This document shows, piece after piece, positions 18,596 to 28,331 of a DNA stretch of 64,000 bases. Both the position numbers and the translations under genes were made by a program. A model generated the notes under the pieces. That model was given only the letters and a program-made list of their open reading frames with translations, was not told where the DNA came from and did not search any database. Source of the DNA: Bacillus sp. SA1-12 (lineage in GTDB: Bacteria > Bacillota > Bacilli > Bacillales > Bacillaceae); the NCBI RefSeq assembly GCF_000981385.1, contig NZ_LATZ01000001.1, positions 1 to 64,000 of the forward strand. The letters run 5' to 3'. Positions within the stretch are counted from its first letter, which is position 1. Each line of letters opens with the position of its first letter.

Positions 18596-19777
18596 TTAAA
18601 CTGCAGCGGGTTCCTGTAACATATCAATTTTTTCATGTACAAGTATACCACGTTTTTTTAGCTCCTTAAAAAAGCTTTCAGGCTCAATAAAGGCTTCTTC
18701 TGGAATAACGATACCGGTTTTCTCCACTTTGTGGTTCGCAATCATATCTGTGGCAATTGCAAATGGTATCGCTACATTTCTGGTATAAGCACGCAAGCCT
18801 TCCCATCCTTCTACAGAGCCATCTGATCTAGGATGGGTATGGGTGAGAACATGCTTCATTTTTTGACCATTTTTTTCACCAATGACTTCAATGTGAAGAG
18901 CATAGCCATAGAGCTCTGTTTCTGAGCCTTCTTTTGATTCATATAAATACTGTGAAATACAATCCATAATCCCTACTTCAGAACCATTAATCGTAATTTT
19001 TTCATTACGTAAAATCCCATATTCATATAATGCTCTTACTAGCCTCATATTTTGTTCTGGCCATGTACCGCGCACTTCAATTAAACGGACACCTTTATGT
19101 TGTAAGGCCTTAGCCAAGGTTTTAGTCTCAGCATGGGGAATAATATATTGAACTCCTTTTCCATAAGGCTCTGGCAGCTCAATTTCTCTTGGTCTTGCAA
19201 AAGGAGGCACTTGAACAAACTTTCCATTTTCAAATACAATCCTCCCTGGCAAATCAGGGTCATATTCATAGGTCGTCGTTTCTGTTATTGATTTCGAAAA
19301 AGCAATTGGACGGTAGGAGCCGTGACTGACTCTTACACTTTTAACTGAATCGAGTTGATTCGCTGCATGCATGGCCATAAGCTGTGTTAAGCCCGGAGTC
19401 ATACCAAAGCCTGGCAAACATGTTTTTCTATTTTTTTTAAATGTTTCGTGGTAAGCATCCTCCTCACCAAACCCATTTAAATTGATGCCATGGCAGCCCG
19501 CTTCAGCAATACATGCGGTTGTTTTGCGATTTAAGGTAATTGTTGTTCCATCCATAACAATGTCATAGCCCTTCATTTTTTCAACAGTATCATGATGGTC
19601 ATGAACATTAACTTTGACAAAGTTTACTCTGCTGTCATTGAGACACTCCACAACTTTGCGGCCTTCTTCTTCATTGTAGTCTGCAACTGTAATTTTTTCA
19701 AAGTTTGAAAACTTTACTAAATCTAATACCGCCTCCCTTGCAATTTTCCCTGCACCTCCTAAACAAAATACCTTCAT
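18596..19777 (-). CDS. Saccharopine-dehydrogenase-like NAD(P) protein in the AEP operon
   Basis: A 393-residue oxidoreductase of the saccharopine dehydrogenase family. The Rossmann start is [15 protein letters not shown] (GxGxxG-like), the second part has [14 protein letters not shown] and [14 protein letters not shown]. The ATG overlaps the phnW stop by 4 nt, so it belongs to the operon. Neither AEP transaminase nor phosphonatase needs a dehydrogenase, so it may act on a related amino- or aldehyde-phosphonate or on the pyruvate/alanine side. Substrate is not readable from sequence. Confidence 0.8.
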   Translation of the reverse strand: MKVFCLGGAGKIAREAVLDLVKFSNFEKITVADYNEEEGRKVVECLNDSRVNFVKVNVHDHHDTVEKMKGYDIVMDGTTITLNRKTTACIAEAGCHGINLNGFGEEDAYHETFKKNRKTCLPGFGMTPGLTQLMAMHAANQLDSVKSVRVSHGSYRPIAFSKSITETTTYEYDPDLPGRIVFENGKFVQVPPFARPREIELPEPYGKGVQYIIPHAETKTLAKALQHKGVRLIEVRGTWPEQNMRLVRALYEYGILRNEKITINGSEVGIMDCISQYLYESKEGSETELYGYALHIEVIGEKNGQKMKHVLTHTHPRSDGSVEGWEGLRAYTRNVAIPFAIATDMIANHKVEKTGIVIPEEAFIEPESFFKELKKRGILVHEKIDMLQEPAAV

Positions 19778-20886
19778 TTTATTGACTCTCCTTTTAACTT
19801 TTCTATTTTATTAATTGATTTGATCAAGCGCTTGATATCGTTTTTATCCACTTCACCAATCGTTCCAATCCGAAATGTCATAACTTCTGATACCTTTCCA
19901 GGGTAAATAACAAACCCTTCCTTTTTGAGGTGCTGATAAAAAGGATTAAACTCAAAATCATCATTTGGATATAAAAAGGATGTAATGATTGGAGATTGAT
20001 ATTCTTGCATAACGAATGATGTAAAACCACACTCTCTCATTCCTTCAGCTAAGATTGTCTGATTTTCACTATACCGTTTATTCCTTGCTTTCACTCCGCC
20101 CTCTTCTTCTAATTCGATAAGAGCTTGGTAAAAGGCTCTTACCACATGGGTAGGTGATGTAAATCTCCACTTCCCATTTGTCTCCTCCATTGTTTTCCAT
20201 TGATCATACAAATCTAGTGATAAGGAGTGGGAAATCCCTTCACATTTTTCAAGTTCTTCTGTTTTGGCAATGACGAATCCAAAACCAGGAACTCCTTGGA
20301 TACATTTATTAGCACTGCTGATTAAGAAATCAATTTTCCATTCATGTACATCCAATTCAATTCCGCCAAAACTGCTCATTGCATCGACAATTGTTTTTTT
20401 GTTATATATTTTTGCTAATTTACACACGGCTTCAACTGGATTTAGAATACCTGTCGTTGTTTCACAATGAACAACAACCACATGTGTAATTGTTGGGTCT
20501 GTTTGTAAGTACCGTTCGATTTCATAAAGGTTTGTCGGTTCGTTCTCCTTTGTTCGGCTTATCACCGTCTTAATTCCGAGAATATCTGCCATTTGCGCAA
20601 TTCGGTTTCCATATGCACCATTTGTAGCAACAAGCAGCTTTGAATGTTCGCGCGGAATAACAGACCCGATAACCGACTCAACTGTGAACGTTCCACTTCC
20701 TTGCATTAAAACGGACGTATATTCGTGGCGTTGATGTGTCGCAAGGTTTACCAAATGTTGCCGTATTTTTTGAACTAAAAGCATATATTCATGATCCCAT
20801 GTGCACCAATCTTTTCTCATTGCTTCCCTTACAGACTCAGATGTGCTTAATGGACCTGGTGTTAATAATAAGTATGGATTTTTCAT
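19774..20886 (-). CDS. phnW: 2-aminoethylphosphonate:pyruvate transaminase
   Basis: A 370-residue class V PLP aminotransferase that converts AEP plus pyruvate to phosphonoacetaldehyde plus L-alanine. N-terminal [14 protein letters not shown] is the PhnW start signature; the PLP lysine is in [12 protein letters not shown], preceded by the Asp in VDAMSSFGG. Length is the family norm. Adjacent PhnX uses its product, so the assignment is strong. RBS GGAGG precedes ATG 20886; PhnX ends 18 bp upstream. Confidence 0.95.
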   Translation of the reverse strand: MKNPYLLLTPGPLSTSESVREAMRKDWCTWDHEYMLLVQKIRQHLVNLATHQRHEYTSVLMQGSGTFTVESVIGSVIPREHSKLLVATNGAYGNRIAQMADILGIKTVISRTKENEPTNLYEIERYLQTDPTITHVVVVHCETTTGILNPVEAVCKLAKIYNKKTIVDAMSSFGGIELDVHEWKIDFLISSANKCIQGVPGFGFVIAKTEELEKCEGISHSLSLDLYDQWKTMEETNGKWRFTSPTHVVRAFYQALIELEEEGGVKARNKRYSENQTILAEGMRECGFTSFVMQEYQSPIITSFLYPNDDFEFNPFYQHLKKEGFVIYPGKVSEVMTFRIGTIGEVDKNDIKRLIKSINKIEKLKGESIK

Positions 20887-20904
20887 AACTGGACCTCCAT
20901 ATGG

Positions 20905-21705
20905 TTAAACAAGAACTTCTTGTTCGCTCTCTTCTATTTTTTCGATTAATTCAGGCAGCTCATTGATTGAATCTATAACAAAATGGGCCCCTGCTTCAGA
21001 CAATTTTGTTCTAGCTGTTTCCATTTTTTCTGCCAAAAGTTGCGGATCAATTGAAAGAACCTCTTCTTCTGTTAGTCCAAGAGTACTGCTGCCTAACACA
21101 ACTCCAATTGTCCACATACCCGCATTTCGGCCTTCTTGCATATCTGTCGTTGTATCCCCAACTTTTACGAGCTTTTTCATAGGAAATATCCCTAATTCCA
21201 TTGCACAGTAATAGCACATCCAAGGATAAGGTCTTCCCTCTTTAACAAGATCAGATGTGACGATTACATCAGGAGAATAACCCTTCTCTTTCGCATTTTT
21301 TGCAACAATCTCGATCATTTCTGCTGTGTAACCAGTTGTTGAACCGATTTTTAGACCTTTGCTGCGTAATTGATCAATAACTTGTAATACTCCAGGTATA
21401 GGAGTAGTAAAAGTTTCTAAGCTTTCAAAAAGCTTTTCCTCGAATTTTGGATACATATCAAGAACATCCTCATCTGTTGGCGCTGCCCCATGTACCTTTT
21501 CCCATTCCTGTCTTACTCGAGGCATTTTCATAATTGCCCGAATATGTTCGATTTTTAATAATCCCATTGGTTTTCTCGCTTCGTCTAATGTAATCTTGAC
21601 ACCTTTGTCCTCAAATACTTTGAGAAAAACATGTAAGGGAGCAAAACAACCATAATCAACTGTCGTCCCTGCCCAATCAAAAATAATACCTTCAATTTTA
21701 TTCAT
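20905..21705 (-). CDS. phnX: Phosphonoacetaldehyde hydrolase (phosphonatase)
   Basis: A 266-residue HAD enzyme that cleaves the C-P bond of phosphonoacetaldehyde to acetaldehyde and phosphate. Nucleophile Asp is in IIFDWAGTTVDYGCFAP; the Schiff-base lysine is in ARKPMGLLKIEHIRA; SSTTGYTAEM-type and VGDTTTDMQEGRNAG loops complete the site. This matches the well-studied B. cereus enzyme closely. ATG 21705 is chosen, since AAAGGATGAG eight bases before fits, while ATG 21714 overlaps the ribosome binding site. It lies between the permease and phnW genes. Confidence 0.95.
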   Translation of the reverse strand: MNKIEGIIFDWAGTTVDYGCFAPLHVFLKVFEDKGVKITLDEARKPMGLLKIEHIRAIMKMPRVRQEWEKVHGAAPTDEDVLDMYPKFEEKLFESLETFTTPIPGVLQVIDQLRSKGLKIGSTTGYTAEMIEIVAKNAKEKGYSPDVIVTSDLVKEGRPYPWMCYYCAMELGIFPMKKLVKVGDTTTDMQEGRNAGMWTIGVVLGSSTLGLTEEEVLSIDPQLLAEKMETARTKLSEAGAHFVIDSINELPELIEKIEESEQEVLV

Positions 21706-21725
21706 TTCACTCATCCTTTCCGGTC

Positions 21726-23483
21726 TTAAGCCGCTTCCTGATACTTGCGATTTTTCGAATTTGATTTCATTCTTTTTACAGCTATTTCATACAAGACTCT
21801 AACTAAAATATTTGTTAAAACAATCAAAACACTCATTGCTGCGGCCGATGCCAAATTTCCGGCATCATCCATATTTACGATTGAAATAGCGGCGAGCTTA
21901 AAGTCTGCTGTGTATAAAAATACAACAGCTGAAATTGTCACCATTGAATTAACAAAGTAATACATTCCCATTTCCAGTATTGCAGGAATACACATCGGAA
22001 CTGTTACTCTAAAAAAGGTTTTATAAAATGGGACACCCATTGATTCTGATACTAGCTCAAACTCTTTATCCAACTTTTTTAAAGCAGTTGTTGCTGTAAC
22101 AAAGGCAACAGAGTAGAAATGCAAAATGTTCGCGATCACGATAATCGCAATTGAACCATATAAGAAGTGCAATGGATTCCCAATTGTCATGCCAAATATT
22201 GAAAATTCAGGTTTACTAAAGAAAAAGATATAGCTTATCCCAATAACTAATCCTGGCAGTGCTAACGGAATGATAGAAAAAAGGTTTCCAACTTTTCTTA
22301 AACTTTGATGTTTTCTTGATTTTTCGATTACATAAGCAAAAATAAAGGTAATAATCGTTCCAAATACTGCTGTTAAAGCCGATGCAATTAAACTATTCTT
22401 AAACGCTATTAATCCATCTCCTGACAAACTGGTAAAAGTGAAGTGGTCAAGTGTAAAGCTTAAGTTATATGGCCACATTTTTGTACAAGCCGCGATCACG
22501 ACTGCCAGAAACATCAGCAAGAAAAATCCTGAGATGATCATGCAATAAAAGAAGGCAAATCGATCTCTTAATTTGTTTTTTACTATTTTATATGGAATTG
22601 ATTTTGCTGATAAATAGGATGACTGTTTTTGCTGTGTTAGTTGATCAACTAGAAAAGCAAGCAATGCTGGCAGCATTAAAAGAACGCCTACAGCAGCACC
22701 CATTGATAGGTTTTGCTGACCTACCACTTGCTTATAAATATCTGTTGCAAGCACATTGTACTGTCCGCCTACTACTTTAGGTGCTCCATAATCCGTAAAG
22801 CTTAAAGTGAAAACAATAAACATAGAGCTAATCAGCCCATATTTTGCACTTGGTAAAGTGATGGTTAGAAATTGCTTACCTTTTTTTGTCCCAAGAGAAT
22901 CAGCAGCTTCATATAGACGATAATCTGTTTGTTGCAGTGTGATGAACAAAATTAGAAAGGCTTGCGGAAAGGTATAAATCACTTCTGCGATAATAATGCC
23001 TGTTGCACCATATAACTCAATATCTATGCCTGGTAAGTAGCCAAAGAATCCATTAGTAATAATTCCTTGATTACCAAACAAGTACATTAATGCAATTCCA
23101 TGCATCATAGTTGGTGCAAACAAAGGTAATAGTGCAGAATACCTGAAAATTGTTTTCCCTGCTATTTCAGTTCTAGTTAGCGAATACGCATAAAAAAAGG
23201 CTAAGCTTACTGAAATGATCATCGTCATTAATGAGATAAATAAAGTGTTCTGCAATGATGTAACAAGTGAAGCAGTTTGAAAATAGGCAATAAAATTTTG
23301 CAGTCCGACAAACTTCCCCTGATGATCAAAGACTGTCTGTGAAAATAGTGCACTTAACGGTAAAACTAGTAATGCTATGAAGGTTAACAATATAAGGATG
23401 ATCAAAAATGTTTGCAGTCTCTCGTTTAAACTATCTTTTTGCTTTAGCCTTCTTCTTAACACAGTAGCTGAGGTTAAATCCAT
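21726..23483 (-). CDS. AEP ABC transporter permease, two permease domains fused
   Basis: A 585-residue inner membrane protein with about 12 membrane segments and two BPD-type permease halves (first about 60-290, second about 325-570). Each half has an EAA-type loop, the first YEAADSLGTKKGKQF, the second FELVSESMGVPFYKTF. Such fused permeases are annotated as putative 2-aminoethylphosphonate transporters (PhnU/V-like). Start ATG 23483 has AGGTGG nine bases before; ATG 23507 overlaps the phnT end and lacks a site. It works with the ATPase and binding protein encoded upstream. Confidence 0.88.
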   Translation of the reverse strand: MDLTSATVLRRRLKQKDSLNERLQTFLIILILLTFIALLVLPLSALFSQTVFDHQGKFVGLQNFIAYFQTASLVTSLQNTLFISLMTMIISVSLAFFYAYSLTRTEIAGKTIFRYSALLPLFAPTMMHGIALMYLFGNQGIITNGFFGYLPGIDIELYGATGIIIAEVIYTFPQAFLILFITLQQTDYRLYEAADSLGTKKGKQFLTITLPSAKYGLISSMFIVFTLSFTDYGAPKVVGGQYNVLATDIYKQVVGQQNLSMGAAVGVLLMLPALLAFLVDQLTQQKQSSYLSAKSIPYKIVKNKLRDRFAFFYCMIISGFFLLMFLAVVIAACTKMWPYNLSFTLDHFTFTSLSGDGLIAFKNSLIASALTAVFGTIITFIFAYVIEKSRKHQSLRKVGNLFSIIPLALPGLVIGISYIFFFSKPEFSIFGMTIGNPLHFLYGSIAIIVIANILHFYSVAFVTATTALKKLDKEFELVSESMGVPFYKTFFRVTVPMCIPAILEMGMYYFVNSMVTISAVVFLYTADFKLAAISIVNMDDAGNLASAAAMSVLIVLTNILVRVLYEIAVKRMKSNSKNRKYQEAA

Positions 23484-23484
23484 T

Positions 23485-24510
23485 TTATATAACCACCTGT
23501 TCTTCATAGGTTAATAAATGGGGCTCAGGGAATTGTATGTATACATTTGCATCTTTCGTAAGTCTATATTCACTAATAATTGCCGCCGAAACATCAGCTT
23601 TTATAATTTGATTATTCAAAGAGGATAAACTGTCTTCCACGCTCAACTGAAGGCGATAGATCGACCCTCTAAATTCGAGGTTTTCGATTCGTGCATTTAC
23701 TCCTTCAGTATGTGAAAGCTGAATATGTTCTGGCCGAATCCCAACAATCCTGTTTTTTCCGGACATTTGTTTTTCAGGCTTCCACATATTTATAGATCCG
23801 ATAAAATCTGCTACAAATGGATGGCACGGCTGATTATAAATTTCCTGCGGGCTGCCTACTTGCATAACTTTTGAATTGTTCATAACAACGATTTTATCTG
23901 CCATCGTTAATGCTTCCTCTTGATCATGAGTAACCATTATCGTGGTAATGCCGATTTTTTCTTGAATTGAACGAATTTCATAACGCAGCTTGTCTCTTAC
24001 TTTTGCATCCAGTGCAGACAAAGGCTCATCTAAAAGCAGAAACTTTGGTGACAAAGCAATTGCTCTTGCCAACGCAACGCGCTGTTGTTGTCCTCCTGAT
24101 AATTGTGCCGGATACTTATCTTGTATATGCAATAAGTCAACCATCTCAAGTGCTTCTCTCACTCTATCTTGCCTTTCTTTTTTCTTTATTTTTCTATTTT
24201 TCAAGCCATACTCAACATTCTGATATGCAGTTAAGTTTGGAAATAAAGCATACGATTGAAAGACAATTCCAAAGTCCCGTTTTGCTGGAGGTAAACTTGT
24301 TAAGTCCTTACCTTCCAGTCGAATTAACCCATTGCTAGGTGTTTCTAATCCAGCAATAATTCTTAACAAGGTCGTTTTTCCACAACCGCTTGGACCTAAC
24401 AAGCAAACAAATTCATTTTTATTAATTGTAAAACTAATATTATCAAGTGCTTTAAATGAGCTGAATTCTTTTGAAATGTGACTTATTTCTAAAAATGGTT
24501 GTTGTTTCAT
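23485..24510 (-). CDS. AEP ABC transporter ATP-binding protein
   Basis: A 341-residue ABC ATPase, PhnT/PotA-like. Walker A GPSGCGKTT, Q-loop FQSYALFP, signature LSGGQQQRVALARA, Walker B LLLDEPLSALD, His switch VTHDQEEA are all intact. A C-terminal TOBE-like domain (about 235-340) follows. It energises the permease encoded directly downstream. RBS AGGAGG-like before ATG 24510. A hairpin in the 100 bp before it separates it from the binding-protein gene. Confidence 0.92.
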   Translation of the reverse strand: MKQQPFLEISHISKEFSSFKALDNISFTINKNEFVCLLGPSGCGKTTLLRIIAGLETPSNGLIRLEGKDLTSLPPAKRDFGIVFQSYALFPNLTAYQNVEYGLKNRKIKKKERQDRVREALEMVDLLHIQDKYPAQLSGGQQQRVALARAIALSPKFLLLDEPLSALDAKVRDKLRYEIRSIQEKIGITTIMVTHDQEEALTMADKIVVMNNSKVMQVGSPQEIYNQPCHPFVADFIGSINMWKPEKQMSGKNRIVGIRPEHIQLSHTEGVNARIENLEFRGSIYRLQLSVEDSLSSLNNQIIKADVSAAIISEYRLTKDANVYIQFPEPHLLTYEEQVVI

Positions 24511-24558
24511 GAGGACACTCCTCCTTAAAATTTAATGAAAAATGCATATATAGTAAGC

Positions 24559-24596
24559 GTCAATGTAAGAACTGGGGTGATCATTCCTACATTGAC
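24559..24596 (-). promoter_or_regulatory. Intercistronic hairpin between binding-protein and ATPase genes
   Basis: Arms GTCAATGTA and TACATTGAC (9 bp, perfect) around a 20-nt loop. No T tract follows, so it is more likely an mRNA stabiliser or partial attenuator that keeps binding protein in excess, a common design in ABC operons. Confidence 0.6.
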
Positions 24597-24610
24597 AGTA
24601 GGTTACATTA

Positions 24611-25684
24611 TTATTCTTTTGGTTCAGCCTTAGAATTAAATTGAGAATCCCACTCTTTTAAGATGGCGTCACGATTTTGAGCTGCCCAATTCAAATCATT
24701 ATCTGAAAACATTTTATCTTCTACACCTTTTGGGAATTCTTCAGGCAATGTAAAATCATTTTTCATCGAAGAGAATCCATTTGCCTCATAGTATTTCTTC
24801 ATAACTTCATCAGAAATTGCCCAATCAAGAAAGGCTTTTGCTAGTTTTTCATTCTTTGAATCTTCTTTATTAATTAAGGCATTAGCTTCAACTTCCCAAC
24901 CAAGACCTTCAGAAGATAAGATGACCTCTACTGGTGCTCCCTCTTGCTTGAGTTGAACACCGCTATAAACTAAGGAAATGCCGATTGCATATTCACCTGT
25001 AGCTGCTAATTTAGCTGGTTTTGAACCAGAATGGGTATATGTAGCAACATTTTCATGTAAATCGTTCATGAATTTCCATCCTTTATCTTCACCCATCATT
25101 TGCAGCCATGCTGATACCGTTAGAAAGCCTGTCCCAGATGAAGCAGGATGCGGCATTACGATCATATCCTTATACTCTGGTTTCACTAAATCATCGTAGG
25201 ATTGCGGGATTGGCAGATTCTTTTTCTTCAACTCCTCTTTGTTTACAACAACTCCAGTCATAAATGCAGTGTTTCCAACCCATTTATGAGGTTCATTTGA
25301 ATCCTTGAAAGAAGGAAGAATTTTGTCACTTTCTTTAGGTATATATCCAGCAAGCATATCTTTTTGATCAAGTGCGAGAAGACTTGATGCTGCCAGTCCC
25401 CATACAACATCTGCTTGTGTGTTTTTTCCTTCAGATAAAAGCTTAGCTGTGATAATCCCGGTTGAATCCCTAACAATATTCAATTCAACATCAGGATATT
25501 TTTCTTTAAATGACTCTAAGTATTGAGGAACTAATTCTTCTTCTATTGCTGTGTAGACTGTTAGTTCTCCAGATAATCCCCCATTTGGATTTGCAGTTGA
25601 AGTCTGACTTGATTTTTGACCGCAAGCGGCTAATACAAAAAGTGATAGTAAGAGAATCAATAATTTTGAAATGTGGTTTTTCAT
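24611..25684 (-). CDS. AEP ABC transporter substrate-binding lipoprotein
   Basis: A 357-residue extracellular binding protein, lipoprotein signal LLSLFVLAACGQ (lipobox LAAC, Cys at about 21). The remainder has the fold of the iron/AEP-type binding proteins (ELTVYTAIEEELVPQYLESF at the start; AAVGxSLVYSG-like AIGISLVYSGVQ in the middle). As first gene of the phn operon it is taken as the AEP receptor; ferric iron-type binders are related, so context decides. A Pho box-like sequence lies 55 bp before the start. Confidence 0.85.
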   Translation of the reverse strand: MKNHISKLLILLLSLFVLAACGQKSSQTSTANPNGGLSGELTVYTAIEEELVPQYLESFKEKYPDVELNIVRDSTGIITAKLLSEGKNTQADVVWGLAASSLLALDQKDMLAGYIPKESDKILPSFKDSNEPHKWVGNTAFMTGVVVNKEELKKKNLPIPQSYDDLVKPEYKDMIVMPHPASSGTGFLTVSAWLQMMGEDKGWKFMNDLHENVATYTHSGSKPAKLAATGEYAIGISLVYSGVQLKQEGAPVEVILSSEGLGWEVEANALINKEDSKNEKLAKAFLDWAISDEVMKKYYEANGFSSMKNDFTLPEEFPKGVEDKMFSDNDLNWAAQNRDAILKEWDSQFNSKAEPKE

Positions 25685-25739
25685 TGTTTTTCTCCCCTTT
25701 CTTATGTTTTCATTTTATAAATACAATATAAATCCACAA

Positions 25740-25767
25740 TGTAAAGAAAGTGTGAAGCCAATGTAAA
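25740..25767 (-). promoter_or_regulatory. PhoP box-like direct repeats before the AEP operon
   Basis: On the minus strand TTTACA, TTCACA and TTTACA stand at exactly 11-bp spacing (plus positions 25740, 25751, 25762). This is the half-site sequence and helical phasing known for B. subtilis PhoP boxes. It predicts induction by phosphate starvation; a fourth half-site is not clear. Confidence 0.75.
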
Positions 25768-25893
25768 GATTTTGTATTATGTTGTTTTCAGGGAGATTTT
25801 TATTGTTTCCTGTGGTTTTCAAAACACACCAAAGCAAGTTTGCTCTTTCCGGAGTAAGTCAACAAGCAAGTTAAACAGAGCCAAAAATAAAAA

Positions 25894-25910
25894 GGGCTGA
25901 TAATCAGCCC
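25894..25910 (-). terminator. Terminator of the YjcZ-type gene
   Basis: Arms GGGCTGAT and ATCAGCCC with 1-nt centre; on the minus strand a run TTTTTATTTTT follows. Confidence 0.85.
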
Positions 25911-25927
25911 CTTATCTTTCCTTATTT

Positions 25928-26068
25928 TTAGTAACCAATGAAAGCCGCTCCAACAATAATTAAAAGAATGAACAATACAACAATTAACGCAAAGCCTTTT
26001 CCATATCCATAACCGCCATATCCATAACCGCCGCAGCCGTGGCCCCAGCCACCATATCCGTAGCCCAT
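25928..26068 (-). CDS. YjcZ family mini-protein
   Basis: A 46-residue protein: glycine/tyrosine-rich head ([19 protein letters not shown]) followed by one membrane segment [21 protein letters not shown]. This is the YjcZ / tiny-TM Bacillus family, usually linked to sporulation. The start follows AAGGAGGAATTTCA. Expression is likely late in sporulation, inferred from the family. A second, altered copy lies directly upstream. Confidence 0.9.
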   Translation of the reverse strand: MGYGYGGWGHGCGGYGYGGYGYGKGFALIVVLFILLIIVGAAFIGY

Positions 26069-26080
26069 TGAAATTCCTCC

Positions 26081-26197
26081 TTAAAAATAAAATTTACTAA
26101 AAATAACTGTATTTTTAGTAACAACGAAAGCAGTTCGTAAGATAATTAGCAGGATAAATAGTACAACGATAAAAGCAAATCCACCACTGAAACTCAC
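26081..26197 (-). CDS. Second YjcZ-type gene with altered C-terminus
   Basis: Reading from GTG 26197 gives 38 residues: a short head MSFSGG, the membrane segment [14 protein letters not shown], then RTAFVVTKNTVIFSKFYF instead of the usual VGAAFVGY ending. Aligning with the neighbour, loss of one G in the sequence GTTGGTTACTAA would produce exactly this read-through of the usual stop. AAAGGT lies upstream but rather far (11 bp). Likely a recently damaged paralogue; it could still make a membrane peptide. Confidence 0.6.
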   Translation of the reverse strand: MSFSGGFAFIVVLFILLIILRTAFVVTKNTVIFSKFYF

Positions 26198-26410
26198 TCA
26201 TTTACAATACCTTTCTTTCGTTGTAATACTACAATATGAAAATAGGTTCTTGTCCGTAAGGGCGTTCGCACAGTTCCTAGGAATTTTTCATTTTTTTCAA
26301 AAATTTTTCAAACGCTTATTTGTTTGCTAAATTGTAAGAAAGCATTATAAAAAAGAAAGCTGTTAATGATAAAATGAGACGGTAAAAGAAGAAAATATTA
26401 AACAGTTAGG

Positions 26411-26977
26411 ATGAGAATATTGAAGAAAATTATTTTTATATTAGGGCTAATTTTAACCATGCCAATTATTGCATCCGCACATACAACATTAACCTCCTCA
26501 ACTCCAAGTGAAGGAGATACAATAACGGAGGAATTGAGCGAACTTAAAGTCGAGTTTGCTGGAGAAATAGAAAATCAAAGTACATTAACATTAATGAAGG
26601 ACCAGCAAAATATTCAGTTCGATTCGATCACAGTTGGAGATAAACAAGTTGTAGGAACTTTAGCAAAACCATTAGAAGATGGGAATTACACGTTAACCTG
26701 GAAGATTGCTTCAACGGATGGACATGTTTTATCTGGAGATATTTCATTTTCAGTAGATCTTCCAGAAGAAGAAAACCAAGAAATTACTCCAGAGGAAAGT
26801 GACCAAACGTCTGATAGCCAAGAGAATAAGGCCGAACTAGCTTATGAAAATACTAAAGTAGATACTGCAACAGAAGAAGTTACAGATAACAGTTCAATTA
26901 TTTCCACAATATCTATCATAGTATTAGTAATCCTTCTTTTAGTTGGAGTTTGGATTCTTTTACGTAAAAAGAGGTAA
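26411..26977 (+). CDS. CopC domain lipid-free surface protein
   Basis: A 188-residue secreted protein with signal peptide (ends IIASAHTTL; the mature N-terminal His is the copper ligand in CopC), a CopC domain (about 25-120, with STPSEGDTI and WKIASTDGHVLSGDISFSV), an acidic linker and a C-terminal membrane segment plus KKR tail. CopC binds copper outside the membrane and works with CopD, encoded 4 bp downstream. In B. subtilis the two are fused in YcnJ; here they are separate. The start is uncertain: TTG 26420 with AGGATGAG before it is an alternative. Confidence 0.88.
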   Translation: MRILKKIIFILGLILTMPIIASAHTTLTSSTPSEGDTITEELSELKVEFAGEIENQSTLTLMKDQQNIQFDSITVGDKQVVGTLAKPLEDGNYTLTWKIASTDGHVLSGDISFSVDLPEEENQEITPEESDQTSDSQENKAELAYENTKVDTATEEVTDNSSIISTISIIVLVILLLVGVWILLRKKR

Positions 26978-26980
26978 GGT

Positions 26981-28063
26981 ATGACCCAATTAATACCAAT
27001 TACTGAATATATAACATACATGCTTTTTTCCTATTTAACAGGCCATGTGGTATTGAAATTTATACCAGCGGATAAAAAACCGACCATCCAGGTTTCTAAA
27101 AGCAGTTTACTATTATCCGTATTAGGTATAATTATTTTCACATTTTTCCCTGTCCTTCAGGTCATTTCATACTTTTCGACTGAAGGTTTATTTAGTTTAA
27201 GTGCATATGCCATTCTTACCGAATTTCAAGTTGGTATTTCTTGGCTTTATGGAAGTTTCTTTGCTGTTTTTTTATGGATGGTTATGTATGTAGAGGGTTC
27301 AAAATATTTGCAGGCTTTTTTTCTTCTCTTGATGATGATCTCGATTGGTTATGCCAGCCACTCTGCATCACTTGATTTCGGGCCAGGACTCCTTTCCCAT
27401 TCCATTCATTTTTTAACAATCACAATATGGGTCGGCATTCTGATTCATATTGGGTGGATTGCCAAAAACATTGAAGACTGGCAAGTTTTTTTACGATGGT
27501 TCACCCCGCTCTCAATTGTATTATTTTTGATCACAACAGTAACAGGAATCTTATTAATGTTTTTTGTCGTTCAGCCAAATGATTATGTTAATGCTTGGGT
27601 TTTGCCTTATGGTCAGATGCTTTTATTAAAGCATCTAAGTATTATCCCTGTGTTAATGTTTGCATTTGTAAATGGAATTTTATCTAGAAAAGCTAAAAAA
27701 GATTCAACGTTTGATGCAAAAAAATGGATACAAGCAGAGACTGTTATTCTCATGATTATCTTTTTTATAACCGGAGTCTTAGGAACCTTGACCCCTCCCC
27801 ACCAGGTAAATGCCACGGTTATTCAGGAAGGTGCTGCATTTTGGGTTGAATACATAATCGGCCATGACATCGCAGCACCTCTTACCGTTAACCTTAGTAC
27901 CGGGTTTGATGGAATGCTCTTACTTTGTATAGCCTTATTATTTTTGGCTCTGATCATCATTAGCTTTTACAAAAAGGTATCCGCCTGGATTCCTTTAGGC
28001 TTTGGTATTCTCTTTATTTTCGCAGCATACCTCGGCTTAATGTTGTCGGTCAGTATAGGATAG
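26981..28063 (+). CDS. CopD-like copper transport membrane protein
   Basis: A 360-residue integral membrane protein with about nine spans, CopD family (second half of B. subtilis YcnJ). Histidines in ASHSASLDF, LLSHSIHFLTITIWVG and LTPPHQVN are the likely metal-handling residues. It starts 4 bp after the CopC gene, so both are one operon for copper uptake or handling. No CsoR or YcnK regulator gene is next to it, which leaves its control open. Confidence 0.88.
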   Translation: MTQLIPITEYITYMLFSYLTGHVVLKFIPADKKPTIQVSKSSLLLSVLGIIIFTFFPVLQVISYFSTEGLFSLSAYAILTEFQVGISWLYGSFFAVFLWMVMYVEGSKYLQAFFLLLMMISIGYASHSASLDFGPGLLSHSIHFLTITIWVGILIHIGWIAKNIEDWQVFLRWFTPLSIVLFLITTVTGILLMFFVVQPNDYVNAWVLPYGQMLLLKHLSIIPVLMFAFVNGILSRKAKKDSTFDAKKWIQAETVILMIIFFITGVLGTLTPPHQVNATVIQEGAAFWVEYIIGHDIAAPLTVNLSTGFDGMLLLCIALLFLALIIISFYKKVSAWIPLGFGILFIFAAYLGLMLSVSIG

Positions 28064-28097
28064 GGTTTAGCTTTCATGACAAGGGGATAATAGTAAA

Positions 28098-28136
28098 TAA
28101 AAAAGGAAGCATACTACATGTACACTTCCTTTTTTT
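28098..28136. terminator. Terminator after the copper operon
   Basis: Arms AAAAAAGGAAG and CTTCCTTTTTT, loop of about 15 nt, T-rich on both strands. Confidence 0.8.
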
Positions 28137-28248
28137 CTGGTTTAAAGAAATTATTAAATTCTTATTGTGCGGCTTTACAAAAAACCTTACGTTTTGATGT
28201 TTATTATTTAAATATAGTAAAAAGTTAATGTTAATTGTCAGATAAGTA

Positions 28249-28277
28249 TTGACATTTGAAATATTCGACAATATACT
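28249..28277 (+). promoter_or_regulatory. SigA promoter of the amino-acid permease
   Basis: TTGACA (28249-28254), 17-bp spacer, TATACT (28272-28277), 55 bp before the start codon. Confidence 0.75.
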
Positions 28278-28331
28278 ACAATTTGTGCGTTTTTAAAGAA
28301 AAGACTTAAACATTTTCATTTTGGAGGATTT

